Shown here piece after piece: positions 1 through 8,191 of a stretch of DNA of 64,000 bases. The stretch is from Kluyvera cryocrescens NBRC 102467. GTDB lineage: Bacteria; Pseudomonadota; Gammaproteobacteria; Enterobacterales; Enterobacteriaceae. The notes below the pieces were generated by a model. It searched no databases. It was not told the origin of the DNA and saw only the letters and a program-made list of their open reading frames with translations. Both the position numbers and the translations under genes were made by a program. Location of the stretch: NCBI RefSeq assembly GCF_001571285.1, contig NZ_BCTM01000013.1, positions 62,001 through 126,000 on the forward strand, read 5' to 3'. Position 1 is the stretch's first letter. Every line of letters begins with the position of its first letter.

Positions 1-150
1 CAGTGCGAGTCGCAGCGCCGTGACGCCCGGGGCGCCAATCATTGGAAACAATGACTTAGCGAGCGAAGCACCGCTTTGAATGGAGATCATCGAGATTAAG
101 ATGACGAGTATAGGTAACCATGACGGTAGCTTGCGAGACATGCCGGACAT
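1..150 (-). CDS. rhtA: RhtA, threonine/homoserine exporter (5' part only)
   Basis: This is the N-terminal 50 codons of an EamA-family (DMT) inner-membrane exporter; the rest lies beyond the left edge. The reading starts MSGMSRKLPSWLPI and continues through LAKSLFPMIGAPGVTALRLAL, which aligns without gaps to the E. coli RhtA N-terminus. The ATG at 150 is preferred to the in-frame ATG at 141 because it gives the same spacing to the conserved tryptophan as in E. coli and has AGGA upstream. RhtA exports threonine and homoserine in E. coli. It is divergent from ompX, as in E. coli. Identity is secure although the gene is incomplete. Confidence 0.93.
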   Translation of the reverse strand, partial: MSGMSRKLPSWLPILVILISMISIQSGASLAKSLFPMIGAPGVTALRLAL

Positions 151-504
151 CTTATTCCTGTCAATTTTTGTCAAACGAGGTAAAACCGGCAGTGTAATTG
201 AAATAGTGCGCAACGGTTGAGGATTTGTTGAAAAAAAAACGACATGGAACGAGTAAACTTTGCGTAGTCGATGATTATTTCGTCTGTCAAATTAGGAATT
301 GTCTGGAAAGTGGCGTGATGTTTTTACCGCAATAGCGAGAAGATTTAACGAAAAAACACGTTACTAATGAAAGGGATATCGTAATATGGAAAAGAATTGT
401 TACATCAAAGATGCCCTTAGACATCATCAGGCCGAAAGAGTTTCTTAACAATTTTTGATATATTTAAAACTTACGGACTTATTAGAAGCACATTTGAGGT
501 GGTT
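151..504. promoter_or_regulatory. rhtA-ompX divergent intergenic region
   Basis: No convincing reading frame is present in this 354-bp AT-rich gap. It must hold the leftward rhtA promoter and the rightward ompX promoter and leader. The ompX leader ends with GAGGTGG directly before the start codon, a strong ribosome-binding site. In E. coli and Salmonella this part of the ompX leader is the pairing site of the sRNA CyaR; that is family knowledge, and I have not verified the pairing here. I cannot assign -35 and -10 boxes with confidence. Confidence 0.5.
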
Positions 505-1014
505 ATGAAAAAAATTGCATGTCTTTCAGCACTGGCCGCAGTTCTGGCTGTTTCCGCAGGTACTGCCGTAGCTGCAACTTCCACCGTGACCGGTGGTTAC
601 GCTCAGAGTGATATGCAGGGCGTCGCTAACAAAGCTGGCGGCTTCAACCTGAAATATCGCTACGAAGCTGATAACAACCCACTGGGCGTGATCAGCTCCT
701 TCACCTACACCGAAAAAAGCGACACCCAGAACGGCGTGTACACTAAAGGCCAGTACTACGGCATCACTGCTGGTCCAGCTTACCGTCTGAACGACTGGGC
801 AAGCATCTACGGTGTAATTGGTCTGGGCTACGGTAAAGCACAGGGCAACCAGTTCCCTAACAACGACAGCACCAGCGACTACGGCTTCTCCTACGGTGCA
901 GGCCTGCAGTTCAACCCAATCGAAAACGTTGCTCTGGACTTCTCTTACGAGCAGTCTCGCATTCGTAGCGTTGACGTGGGTACCTGGATTGTTGGTGCAG
1001 GTTACCGCTTCTAA
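505..1014 (+). CDS. ompX: OmpX, eight-stranded outer-membrane beta-barrel
   Basis: The 169-residue protein has a Sec signal peptide (MKKIACLSALAAVLAVSAGTAVAA) cleaved near residue 23, followed by alternating hydrophobic strands and a C-terminal aromatic residue (GAGYRF), the usual outer-membrane insertion signal. It belongs to the Ail/Lom/OmpX family and is close to the 171-residue E. coli protein. The ATG at 505 is used rather than the GTG at 499 because GAGGTGG precedes it and the signal peptide then begins MKK. It is followed by a clear intrinsic terminator, so it is probably monocistronic. OmpX is an abundant small porin-like protein whose exact role is unsettled. Confidence 0.97.
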   Translation: MKKIACLSALAAVLAVSAGTAVAATSTVTGGYAQSDMQGVANKAGGFNLKYRYEADNNPLGVISSFTYTEKSDTQNGVYTKGQYYGITAGPAYRLNDWASIYGVIGLGYGKAQGNQFPNNDSTSDYGFSYGAGLQFNPIENVALDFSYEQSRIRSVDVGTWIVGAGYRF

Positions 1015-1030
1015 TCACTTCGGTGATAAT

Positions 1031-1057
1031 AAAAGGGGTCATTATGACCCCTTTTTT
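1031..1057 (+). terminator. ompX intrinsic terminator
   Basis: AAAGGGGTC and GACCCCTTT arms flank an ATTAT loop and run into a T tract. The A tract on the other side would also let it serve the leftward gene that ends at 1090. Confidence 0.9.
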
Positions 1058-1089
1058 AATGCCCTTTGTAAACCTATTTCCTTCCCGGT

Positions 1090-2043
1090 TCAACACCCTG
1101 CGGCAATGTAATCACCGTTGGCACTGATGGGGATCACCGTCAGGAACAGAATGCTGGCGAAGAGAATCAGCATTACGCCCCCCGCAATTTTGACCGCTGG
1201 CATGATCCAGCCATTTCCCGCTGAGTCACCGAAGAACGCAACAGTCCGTTCACGCGCGTAGCGCACGGCAAGGGAAAGCCCCAGAATAGATAACGCGGTT
1301 CCCAGCGCCATGGTCATCACCGCGGCAATTCCCCAACTGACGATACCGAGCGTATTGGCAAACATTAAAATCATGATCGCTCCGCTGCACGGCCGTGCGC
1401 CAATGGCTAAAACCACGCCGAGACGGGTTTTCCAGTCGGCCTGAGCCAGGGACGCCCCTACGCCGTGATGCCCACAGCCGCAACGTTCATCATGCGCATG
1501 GAGTGGTTTAAGTGATGAGATGAACATTCTGCGCGGGCGCAAATGTTTGCACGCCTGGTAAATCACAAACACGCCAAATAAACCAATCATCACCGCGCTG
1601 ATTTTCTCTACATACCAGCGGCTGGTACTGAGATCCCCTGAGGCGAGGTTAAAACCGACCACCAGGATAAAGACAAATAGAATCGCGCTAACGCCCTGCA
1701 TCAGACTGCCGATAAACGGCACCGCGCGGGCGGCAAACAGACTCTCTTTATTGGTACTGAGGTAGGTGGTGACGATGAATTTACCGTGCCCCGGCCCGAT
1801 AGCGTGTAGCACGCCATAGAAAAAAGCGCCGGTCAGCAGCCATAATCCGCCGCTGTACTCATGATTATTCAGCTGCAGCAGATACATCACCAGATAACGA
1901 TGCAGGGTAATTTGCGTGGCGAGGCACCACTGAATAAACGCCCCCCAATGTGCATGCAGCGTGAACGCGGCGGCAAGCAGCAGAAGCGTTGTCAGCCCTG
2001 CGGTGGGAAGGCGCCAGTCGATATTGAGGCGTTGTACTGTCAT
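1090..2043 (-). CDS. NicO-family nickel/cobalt (or zinc) transporter
   Basis: This 317-residue polytopic membrane protein carries both signatures of the NicO/RcnA superfamily: HAIGPGHGK around residue 80 and ARPCSGA around residue 216. A histidine- and cysteine-rich hydrophilic loop between them (HAHDERCGCGHHGVG) is a likely metal-binding segment. Family members export Ni(II) or Co(II), and the Haemophilus ZevB branch transports zinc. The usual DUF1007/ZevA periplasmic partner is not found next to it, nor is an RcnR-type regulator. The gene is absent between ompX and opgE in E. coli, so it is an accessory insertion in a conserved joint. The ribosome-binding site before the ATG at 2043 is weak. 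Family assignment is firm; the metal is not known. Confidence 0.8.
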   Translation of the reverse strand: MTVQRLNIDWRLPTAGLTTLLLLAAAFTLHAHWGAFIQWCLATQITLHRYLVMYLLQLNNHEYSGGLWLLTGAFFYGVLHAIGPGHGKFIVTTYLSTNKESLFAARAVPFIGSLMQGVSAILFVFILVVGFNLASGDLSTSRWYVEKISAVMIGLFGVFVIYQACKHLRPRRMFISSLKPLHAHDERCGCGHHGVGASLAQADWKTRLGVVLAIGARPCSGAIMILMFANTLGIVSWGIAAVMTMALGTALSILGLSLAVRYARERTVAFFGDSAGNGWIMPAVKIAGGVMLILFASILFLTVIPISANGDYIAAGC

Positions 2044-2102
2044 CGGTTGGCCTGCGGTAGAAGGTCTTGAGGACAGTATAGTAATGCAACGTATGGGTTA
2101 TG

Positions 2103-2141
2103 CGCTATCCGTTAACCTGAACCGGCGGTCAACGGATAGCG
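2103..2141. repeat. Inverted repeat downstream of opgE
   Basis: CGCTATCCGTT (2103-2113) and AACGGATAGCG (2131-2141) form perfect 11-bp arms around a 17-base loop, between the opgE stop and the next leftward gene. There is no T tract, so it may be a 3'-end stabiliser rather than a full terminator. Confidence 0.6.
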
Positions 2142-2159
2142 AGAGAAAAGTCGCAGGAT

Positions 2160-3740
2160 TTAGCTTTTCGGATCAAACAGATCGGTCTTCAGCGTATCGT
2201 AGTCCACTTTTTGTAACTGGAAGTTGGTGATGAAGACTTTTCCGGCTTTTTGCTTCGAGATAAAACGATATTTCGGCACGATCTCTTTGGTTTGGATACC
2301 GGTCCACTGTGAGAAGAAGCTCAGGAAATCATTCGCCGAACGGCGCGCTTTAATCACGTTATGGGTTTTATCGTCGCTGGAAAGCACCATAAAGGGTACC
2401 TGGAAATTCTGCTGGTACTTATCGTCATGCGCCAGGTATTGCACCGCTTTACCGCGCTCTTTAAACGCCAGACCGTGGTCGGAAAAATAGACCAGCGAGA
2501 AGCTGTCGGTGTTACTGCGCAGTTGGCTATACAGCTGACTCAGTAGGTTGTCGGTTTGCGTCATGGTATAGAGATAGCAGGAGGTCTCTTTAGATTGCAC
2601 AAATTGCGCATACTTGCCCTCGGTGCGATCGCAGGCCTGCGGGTGCGAACCCATCAGGTGTAGCACAATCAGCTGCGGCTGGCTGCGTTGGGTCGAAAGC
2701 ACCTGTGCGGTCATTTTCAGCAGCGCCTCGTCACGGGTGTTTTTATCCGCTTCAAAGTCTCCGCTTTTCAGGAAATGAACCTCATCGGCGCGTTTAGCAA
2801 TACTCGCAATCGCCGTGTCATACTCACCAATCTGGCCCTGATTTGAGAACCACCAGGTCTGGAAACCTGCGCGGTTGGCCAGCGTGACAAAGTTATCCTG
2901 GTACAGCGGTTTGCCATCGACCACCCGATTGAGCGTCAGGCCCAGTGATTTTTGCGTAGAGCCGCTGGCGGCCACGTAGTCAGTAAACAGGTTACCGTTA
3001 ACCGAGCTAGCGAACGGCGTGTTGTCCCAGTGCCCACCAAAAGCCCCGAGGGCGTCGCGGCGTGCGCTCTCGCCAATCACCACCACGTAGGTGTGGTATT
3101 TAGGCTTCACCGCGATAACGTTCCAGGTATCTTTTACCCCGGAAAGCTCGGCCATGCGCTTTTGCTCGTCCAGCACTTCGTTATTGTTGACGATAATGTC
3201 TTTCACAAAGCGAAACGCTGGGTAGCCACTGTCTTTGAGTTTAAAAACGCCGCCGTAAAGCTGATTTTGAATCGGCTGGACGAAAAAGACGCCGATGCTG
3301 AACAGCAGGCACAGCGTATCCATCAGCTTCCAGCGCGTTTTGGCGACCGGTTTGCGTCGAACGGCAATCACGCCGAGCACAAAAATGAAGATCCCCACCA
3401 GGTAGCTGTACCACGGGAAAATAGTGAAGATTTCCGTCGACTCTTCCATGTTGGTGGAGTGCAGCGCCAGCAGGGTATTAAAGTTTGGTGCGCCGTAGGC
3501 CGTGCTGAACGGGAAATAGAGCGCGGCGACGAGTGAATAAACCCCCAGGATCACCTTTTGCACTTTTGGCAGCGTGCGCCACAGCAGATGTAACACGCAG
3601 GTAAACGCCACCGCATACAGCAGACTAAACGGATAGCCCAGTGCCAGGTTTATCAGAATGGATTGTAAAAAATAAAAACCCGTCCACGGGCTAACGGTAA
3701 GCCCACGTGCGGCAAGGGTGTCTTTCAGGGTTAGATTCAT
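2160..3740 (-). CDS. opgE: OpgE-like phosphoethanolamine transferase
   Basis: The 526-residue protein has about five N-terminal membrane segments (to about residue 165) and a periplasmic sulfatase/alkaline-phosphatase-fold domain. Visible metal and catalytic elements are VVVIGESARRDA, the nucleophile region SGSTQKSL, LHLMGSHP and FSDHG. It aligns end to end with E. coli OpgE (YbiP), which adds phosphoethanolamine to osmoregulated periplasmic glucans. The ATG at 3740 (MNLTLKDTL) matches the E. coli start; an upstream TTG at 3749 is not needed. It lies downstream of mntS with a terminator-like hairpin between them, so it likely has its own promoter in that gap. Confidence 0.93.
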   Translation of the reverse strand: MNLTLKDTLAARGLTVSPWTGFYFLQSILINLALGYPFSLLYAVAFTCVLHLLWRTLPKVQKVILGVYSLVAALYFPFSTAYGAPNFNTLLALHSTNMEESTEIFTIFPWYSYLVGIFIFVLGVIAVRRKPVAKTRWKLMDTLCLLFSIGVFFVQPIQNQLYGGVFKLKDSGYPAFRFVKDIIVNNNEVLDEQKRMAELSGVKDTWNVIAVKPKYHTYVVVIGESARRDALGAFGGHWDNTPFASSVNGNLFTDYVAASGSTQKSLGLTLNRVVDGKPLYQDNFVTLANRAGFQTWWFSNQGQIGEYDTAIASIAKRADEVHFLKSGDFEADKNTRDEALLKMTAQVLSTQRSQPQLIVLHLMGSHPQACDRTEGKYAQFVQSKETSCYLYTMTQTDNLLSQLYSQLRSNTDSFSLVYFSDHGLAFKERGKAVQYLAHDDKYQQNFQVPFMVLSSDDKTHNVIKARRSANDFLSFFSQWTGIQTKEIVPKYRFISKQKAGKVFITNFQLQKVDYDTLKTDLFDPKS

Positions 3741-3753
3741 AGATCGCAACTAT

Positions 3754-3781
3754 AAAAACGCCATGTGCGTCCCCTGGCGTC
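3754..3781 (-). terminator. mntS intrinsic terminator
   Basis: On the minus strand ACGCCA and TGGCGT pair around an 11-base loop and run into TTTTTATAG. It ends the mntS transcript just ahead of opgE. Confidence 0.75.
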
Positions 3782-3995
3782 AAGGGTTCTTTATTGACCA
3801 GACGATGCGTGAAGAGGGGGAAGCAAAGTACAGGGCTGCAAGAAGATAAAGCCAGCTTATTATTGGGTCAACTGCTGATAACGAATTGTTTTGGGATGGC
3901 GATTACAAAACCAGAAAAAAGGCGGGGATTTTAGGCCAAACGGGCAGCTTGCCAGCAAAGTGTGACAGGATGATGAAGCGGCGTCGCGACGCCGC

Positions 3996-4121
3996 TTAGC
4001 GGGACGGAGTGTCCTTCTGGGGTTTGCCGTTGATCAGGTCACACAGCATACCGATTAACATTAAGCGTACTTTAAAAGGAGAGTGGCTAAACACGCTGAT
4101 ACACCTCTTGAATTCGTTCAT
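3996..4121 (-). CDS. mntS: MntS, small manganese-response protein
   Basis: This 41-residue peptide starts MNEFKRCISVFSHSPFKVRL and continues with MLIGMLCDLINGKPQKD, closely following the 42-residue E. coli MntS. A very strong ribosome-binding site (GGAGGAACC) precedes the ATG at 4121. In E. coli MntS is made when manganese is low and raises intracellular manganese, apparently by blocking the exporter MntP; it is repressed by MntR with manganese. A perfect MntR-type operator lies 56 bp upstream. The stop codon lies inside a 22-bp perfect palindrome (3976-3997), so the 3' end of the message should fold tightly. The transcript was first described in E. coli as the RNA RybA. Confidence 0.93.
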   Translation of the reverse strand: MNEFKRCISVFSHSPFKVRLMLIGMLCDLINGKPQKDTPSR

Positions 4122-4176
4122 GGTTCCTCCTCCATTCAGCTCGTCAATCCTTGATGAGCGTTCGTATTACATACAG

Positions 4177-4194
4177 ATATAGCACAGGCTATAT
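4177..4194. promoter_or_regulatory. MntR operator
   Basis: ATATAGC and GCTATAT form perfect arms around ACAG, matching the E. coli MntR box. It stands in the divergent gap between mntS and mntR and fits repression of mntS by manganese-loaded MntR. Confidence 0.82.
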
Positions 4195-4302
4195 TTTATA
4201 GCTATGGCTAAAACGTTAAATTTTTGTGCTTGGGTCACAATCCATTACAATGGGCTCACTTGATATGGCGCGTTCTGGCGTCACACTTGATGAGGAAGTT
4301 CT

Positions 4303-4776
4303 ATGGGTCGTCGCGCAGGTACGCCAACAACAAAAAAAGTGACGCAGCTGGTTAATGTCGAAGAGCACGTTGAAGGGTTTCGTCAGGTTCGTGAAGCGCA
4401 CCGTCGTGAGCTGATTGATGACTACGTTGAGCTGATTTCCGATTTAATCAACGAAGTCGGCGAAGCGCGGCAGGTTGATATGGCCGCCCGTCTGGGAGTC
4501 TCTCAGCCGACGGTGGCGAAAATGCTTAAGCGGTTGGCCGGCGTGGGGTTGATTGAACAGATCCCCTGGCGCGGCGTATTTTTGACGCCGGAAGGCGAGA
4601 AGCTGGCGCAGGAGAGCCGCGAGCGTCATCAGGTGGTGGAAAACTTCCTGCTGGTGCTCGGCGTGAGCGCTGACACGGCGCGTCGTGATGCGGAAGGCAT
4701 CGAACATCATGTTAGCGAAGAGACGCTGGACATGTTCCGTCAGTTTACCCAACAGCGTGGGCAACAGGCTGAATGA
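4303..4776 (+). CDS. mntR: MntR, manganese-responsive regulator
   Basis: This 157-residue DtxR/MntR-family regulator has a winged helix-turn-helix at about residues 60-90 ([22 protein letters not shown]) and a C-terminal metal-binding and dimerisation half with the conserved glutamate/histidine segment [12 protein letters not shown]. It is nearly collinear with E. coli MntR (155 residues). MntR with Mn(II) represses mntS and the importer mntH and activates the exporter mntP in E. coli. It overlaps the next gene, ybiR, by four bases, implying translational coupling. Confidence 0.96.
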   Translation: MGRRAGTPTTKKVTQLVNVEEHVEGFRQVREAHRRELIDDYVELISDLINEVGEARQVDMAARLGVSQPTVAKMLKRLAGVGLIEQIPWRGVFLTPEGEKLAQESRERHQVVENFLLVLGVSADTARRDAEGIEHHVSEETLDMFRQFTQQRGQQAE

Positions 4777-5885
4777 ATCTCCCTTTTATACGGTCGCTAA
4801 TGCGCGACCGTTTTTTACATCTGCTGATAATTATTGGCGCTGGGCTGAGTTTTTGGGTTCCCTTTCAGCCGGCCAGTTGGCCCGCGGCTATCGACTGGCA
4901 CACCATTATTACCTTAAGCGGCCTGATGCTGCTGACCAAGGGCGTTGAGCAGAGCGGCTACTTTGATGTGCTAGGACGCAAAATGGCGCGTCGTTTTGTG
5001 ACCGAACGCCAGCTAGCGCTGTTTATGGTGCTGGCCGCCGCGCTGCTATCGACCTTTCTGACTAACGACGTGGCGCTGTTTATCGTGGTGCCGCTGACCC
5101 TGACGCTGAAGAAATGGTGCGCGTTGCCCATTAACCGGCTGATTATTTTCGAGGCGCTAGCGGTCAATGCCGGATCGCTATTAACGCCTATCGGCAATCC
5201 GCAAAATATTCTGTTGTGGGGGCGCTCCGGCCTTTCATTCCCGGCCTTCACGCTGCAAATGCTGCCGCTTGCGCTGGCGATGATGGTGACGCTGCTGGTG
5301 CTGTGCTGGTTTTGTTTCCCGGCGAAAAAGCTCGAATTTCAAAGTAGCGACCGCACGCCAGGCTGGCAACCGCTGCTGGTGTGGAGCTGTCTGGCATTCT
5401 ATCTGGTCTTCCTCGCGGCGCTCGAAATGAAGCAGGAGCTGGCGGGGCTGGCGATCGTTGCTGTCGGTTTCTTGCTGCTGGCGCGCCGGGTGGTGTTTAG
5501 CGTCGACTGGACGCTGCTGCTGGTGTTTATGGCGATGTTTATCGATGTCCATTTGCTGACTCAACTGCCGGCTCTGAATCATGCGCTTAGCGGTGTCGGG
5601 ACACTTTCTGACGGTCAGCTGTGGCTGACGGCGATTGGCTTGTCGCAGGTGATTAGCAACGTGCCATCTACCATTTTACTGCTGAACTACGTCCCCCCGT
5701 CGCTGCTATTGGCCTGGGCGGTAAATGTCGGCGGCTTTGGTTTGCTGCCCGGATCGCTGGCCAACCTAATCGCCCTGCGGATGGCGGCGGATCGCCGCAT
5801 CTGGTGGCGCTTCCATCTTTACTCAATCCCGATGCTGCTGTGGGCGGTGGCAACCGGATATGGGCTGCTGTTGATCCTCCGCTGA
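4773..5885 (+). CDS. ybiR: YbiR, putative anion permease
   Basis: The 370-residue protein has about ten hydrophobic segments and belongs to the ArsB/NhaD-type ion transporter superfamily. Recognisable parts are [16 protein letters not shown], the loop [18 protein letters not shown] and [13 protein letters not shown] near the C-terminus. It corresponds to E. coli YbiR (372 residues), whose substrate is unknown. Its start codon overlaps the mntR stop (ATGA). A manganese-related role is possible from that coupling but is inference only. Confidence 0.92.
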   Translation: MNLPFIRSLMRDRFLHLLIIIGAGLSFWVPFQPASWPAAIDWHTIITLSGLMLLTKGVEQSGYFDVLGRKMARRFVTERQLALFMVLAAALLSTFLTNDVALFIVVPLTLTLKKWCALPINRLIIFEALAVNAGSLLTPIGNPQNILLWGRSGLSFPAFTLQMLPLALAMMVTLLVLCWFCFPAKKLEFQSSDRTPGWQPLLVWSCLAFYLVFLAALEMKQELAGLAIVAVGFLLLARRVVFSVDWTLLLVFMAMFIDVHLLTQLPALNHALSGVGTLSDGQLWLTAIGLSQVISNVPSTILLLNYVPPSLLLAWAVNVGGFGLLPGSLANLIALRMAADRRIWWRFHLYSIPMLLWAVATGYGLLLILR

Positions 5886-5888
5886 CGG

Positions 5889-5917
5889 TTCCCGGGCACT
5901 CGTTGTTCGCCCGGGAA
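5889..5917 (+). terminator. mntR-ybiR terminator
   Basis: TTCCCGGGC and GCCCGGGAA pair as perfect 9-bp arms and are followed by ATTTCC, four bases after the ybiR stop. Confidence 0.75.
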
Positions 5918-5976
5918 ATTTCCTTCGATCTCACAAAAAACGATCCTCGCGGTTGCGGTTTCATTCGGCTTTTGGC

Positions 5977-6015
5977 TATATGACTAGTCATTAACTTTAA
6001 ATGACTAGTCATATA
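5977..6015. promoter_or_regulatory. Twin-palindrome operator before the GH1 gene
   Basis: The 12-bp palindrome ATGACTAGTCAT occurs twice (5980-5991 and 6001-6012), with centres 21 bp apart, about two helical turns. The flanking TAT and ATA extend the whole site into one inverted repeat with 15-bp arms. It abuts the GH1 ribosome-binding site, so an occupied site would block transcription. The likely binder is the GntR/UTRA protein encoded after the GH1 gene. Confidence 0.75.
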
Positions 6016-6025
6016 GGAGCGAACC

Positions 6026-7402
6026 ATGAAATCATCACTGCCCGCCAACTTCCTGTGGGGCAACTCTGTGTCAAGCATGCAGACCGAAGGCGCCTGGAAT
6101 GAGGGCGGAAAAGGGATGTCGGTTTATGATATTCGTGAGCCGAAAGAGTTTGCCTCCGACTGGAAGGTGGCAACGGATTCCTACCACCGCTTTGAAGAAG
6201 ATTTCGATTTAATGAAAGATCTGGGCATGAACTGCTACCGCTTTCAGATTGCCTGGAGCCGCGTCTGCCCGACCGGTGACGGTGAGTTTAATGAAGAGGG
6301 GATTGCTTTCTACGAGCGCTTCATTACCGGGCTTATTGAGCGCGGCATTGAGCCGATGATCTGCCTCTACCACTTCGACATGCCGCTGGCGCTGGCGGAA
6401 AAATACAACGGCTTTACCGATCGCCGCGTGCTGGAAGCCTTTATTCGCTACGGCAAAAAAATGATCGATTGCTTCGGCGACCGCGTCACCTGGTGGCTGA
6501 CCTTCAATGAGCAAAACCTGTACCACATGCCGGAAGCTTTCCTGATTTCCGGCTATATGCGTGGCGATAAAACCCTGCGCGAGCTCTACCAGATTCAGCA
6601 TCACGTGATGATGGCGCATGCGCATCTGACGAATTACCTGCACCAGACCAAACCGGGAAAACTGATGGGCGGCATGCTGGCACACGCTCAGGTTTATCCG
6701 GCAACCTGTAAACCGCGCGATGTTTTCTGCGCTCAGCAGTTGGATGAGTTTTTCAATCAGAACCTACTGCGCGCCTTCGCGGGCGAAGGCTACAGCCCGG
6801 AAGTGATGCATTTTGTCGAGAAAGCGGGGCTGCGCGATATCTATCTTGATGAGGATCTGGCTGTGCTGGCCACCATGAAGAACGACTATATGGCGTTTAG
6901 CTACTATGCCAGCCGCACGCTGGATAGCGATCCGATCCCTAAAGATACGCCGGTCAATAATTACATGCTGTTCGGCGATAAACCGAATCCGCATCTGAAA
7001 GCCACCGAATGGAACTGGCAGATCGACCCGCTCGGTTTTCGTAGCATTATTACCCGCTATTACAACGACTGGCGTCTGCCGGTCTTCCCGATTGAAAATG
7101 GCATCGGGGTGATTGAGTCATGGGATGGTGAGAACCAGATTGCTGACGATTACCGCATTGCCTATCATCGTGACCATATCAACGCCATGAAAGAGGCGAT
7201 TTTTGAAGATGGTGCGCAGGTGATTGGCTACCTGGGCTGGGGGCTCATTGATATTCTGAGTTCACAGGGCGATATGCGTAAACGCTACGGCGTGGTGTAC
7301 GTCAACCGTGAAAACCACGATTTAAAAGATTTGCGTCGCGTGCCGAAGAAAAGCTACGCCTGGCTGAAAAAGGCCATTCATAGCAACGGTGAAGAGATGT
7401 AA
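6026..7402 (+). CDS. GH1 6-phospho-beta-glucosidase
   Basis: This 458-residue protein is a glycoside hydrolase family 1 TIM barrel with the acid/base glutamate in TFNEQN (Glu162) and the nucleophile in PIENG (Glu357). Instead of the aglycone-side EW motif of plain glucosidases it has GLIDILSSQGDMRKRYG. This contains the S-x5-K-x-Y phosphate-binding pattern (Ser413, Lys419, Tyr421) of BglA-type 6-phospho-beta-glucosidases. It should cleave PTS-phosphorylated beta-glucosides in the cytoplasm. No PTS permease is encoded beside it, so the phosphorylated substrate must come from an unlinked transporter. The ribosome-binding site AGGAGC precedes the ATG at 6026. It is cotranscribed with the downstream regulator. 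Confidence 0.85.
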   Translation: MKSSLPANFLWGNSVSSMQTEGAWNEGGKGMSVYDIREPKEFASDWKVATDSYHRFEEDFDLMKDLGMNCYRFQIAWSRVCPTGDGEFNEEGIAFYERFITGLIERGIEPMICLYHFDMPLALAEKYNGFTDRRVLEAFIRYGKKMIDCFGDRVTWWLTFNEQNLYHMPEAFLISGYMRGDKTLRELYQIQHHVMMAHAHLTNYLHQTKPGKLMGGMLAHAQVYPATCKPRDVFCAQQLDEFFNQNLLRAFAGEGYSPEVMHFVEKAGLRDIYLDEDLAVLATMKNDYMAFSYYASRTLDSDPIPKDTPVNNYMLFGDKPNPHLKATEWNWQIDPLGFRSIITRYYNDWRLPVFPIENGIGVIESWDGENQIADDYRIAYHRDHINAMKEAIFEDGAQVIGYLGWGLIDILSSQGDMRKRYGVVYVNRENHDLKDLRRVPKKSYAWLKKAIHSNGEEM

Positions 7403-8142
7403 TGACGGAAAAACAGAGGCGGGTCATGGCAGCGAAGTACATCGCGATAGCGCGGGAAATTAAAAAGCGGATCATCAGTCGGCAGTATCCCGCTTCCGAT
7501 CCTTTGCCCGACCAGTTTGCGCTGGCGGCGGAGTTTGGCACTAGCCGCATGACTATCCAACAGGCCATGCGCCAGCTGATCGTCGAAGGGCTGGTGTATA
7601 CCCGCCAGGGGCAGGGGACGTTTGTACGCAAAAACTTTCTCCAGCTATCGCAGTGGGACGTACCCGGCAGCGACTATTCAGGCGCCACGGAAACCTGGGG
7701 GCATTTGGGGAAAGTGGAGAGCCAGGTTATCCGCTTTGAGCTGCGTTTCCCTACCGAGAAAGAGCAGGCATCATTGCTGGTTGATGCTGACGCACCGGTG
7801 TACGATTTTGTCCGCCTGCGGCTGCTTAACGGTGAGCCGCTGTCGCTGGACATCACGGTCATGCCGGTATCGCTGGTGCCGGGGCTCAGCAAAGGTCATC
7901 TCGAAAGCTCGGTGTTTCGCTACGTACAGGATAATCTGGGGCTTAAGATGATGGGGTCTTATCGGGTGGTGCGGGCGATAAAACCGGGTGAGCTCGATCA
8001 GCAGCATCTTAGCTGTGAGCCAGGCGATCCGGTGCTGGAAGTGGAACAGGTGATCTACCTGGACGACGGAACGCCGCTGGAATACGCGCACTGCCATTAT
8101 CGCTACGATCATGGTGGCATTGTTATCGTGAATAATAGCTAA
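7402..8142 (+). CDS. GntR/HutC-family regulator with UTRA domain
   Basis: The 246-residue protein has a GntR winged helix-turn-helix (about residues 10-75, with LAAEFGTSRMTIQQAMRQLIVEGLVYTRQGQGTFV) followed by a UTRA ligand-binding domain (about 90-240). UTRA regulators commonly sense sugar phosphates. The start overlaps the GH1 stop by one base (TAATG); an in-frame ATG at 7426 is an alternative start. The gene pair suggests local control of the 6-phospho-beta-glucosidase, with the twin palindrome at 5977-6015 as the likely operator. The effector is inferred, not shown. Confidence 0.85.
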   Translation: MTEKQRRVMAAKYIAIAREIKKRIISRQYPASDPLPDQFALAAEFGTSRMTIQQAMRQLIVEGLVYTRQGQGTFVRKNFLQLSQWDVPGSDYSGATETWGHLGKVESQVIRFELRFPTEKEQASLLVDADAPVYDFVRLRLLNGEPLSLDITVMPVSLVPGLSKGHLESSVFRYVQDNLGLKMMGSYRVVRAIKPGELDQQHLSCEPGDPVLEVEQVIYLDDGTPLEYAHCHYRYDHGGIVIVNNS

Positions 8143-8145
8143 AAA

Positions 8146-8174
8146 AAAATGGCGGGTGATTAACCCGCCATTTT
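8146..8174. terminator. Bidirectional terminator, GntR gene and ldtB
   Basis: AAAATGGCGGGT and ACCCGCCATTTT form perfect 12-bp arms around GATTA, with A and T tracts on both sides. It serves the convergent genes ending at 8142 and 8192. Confidence 0.93.
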
Positions 8175-8191
8175 CACATCTGTTGCCTGAA

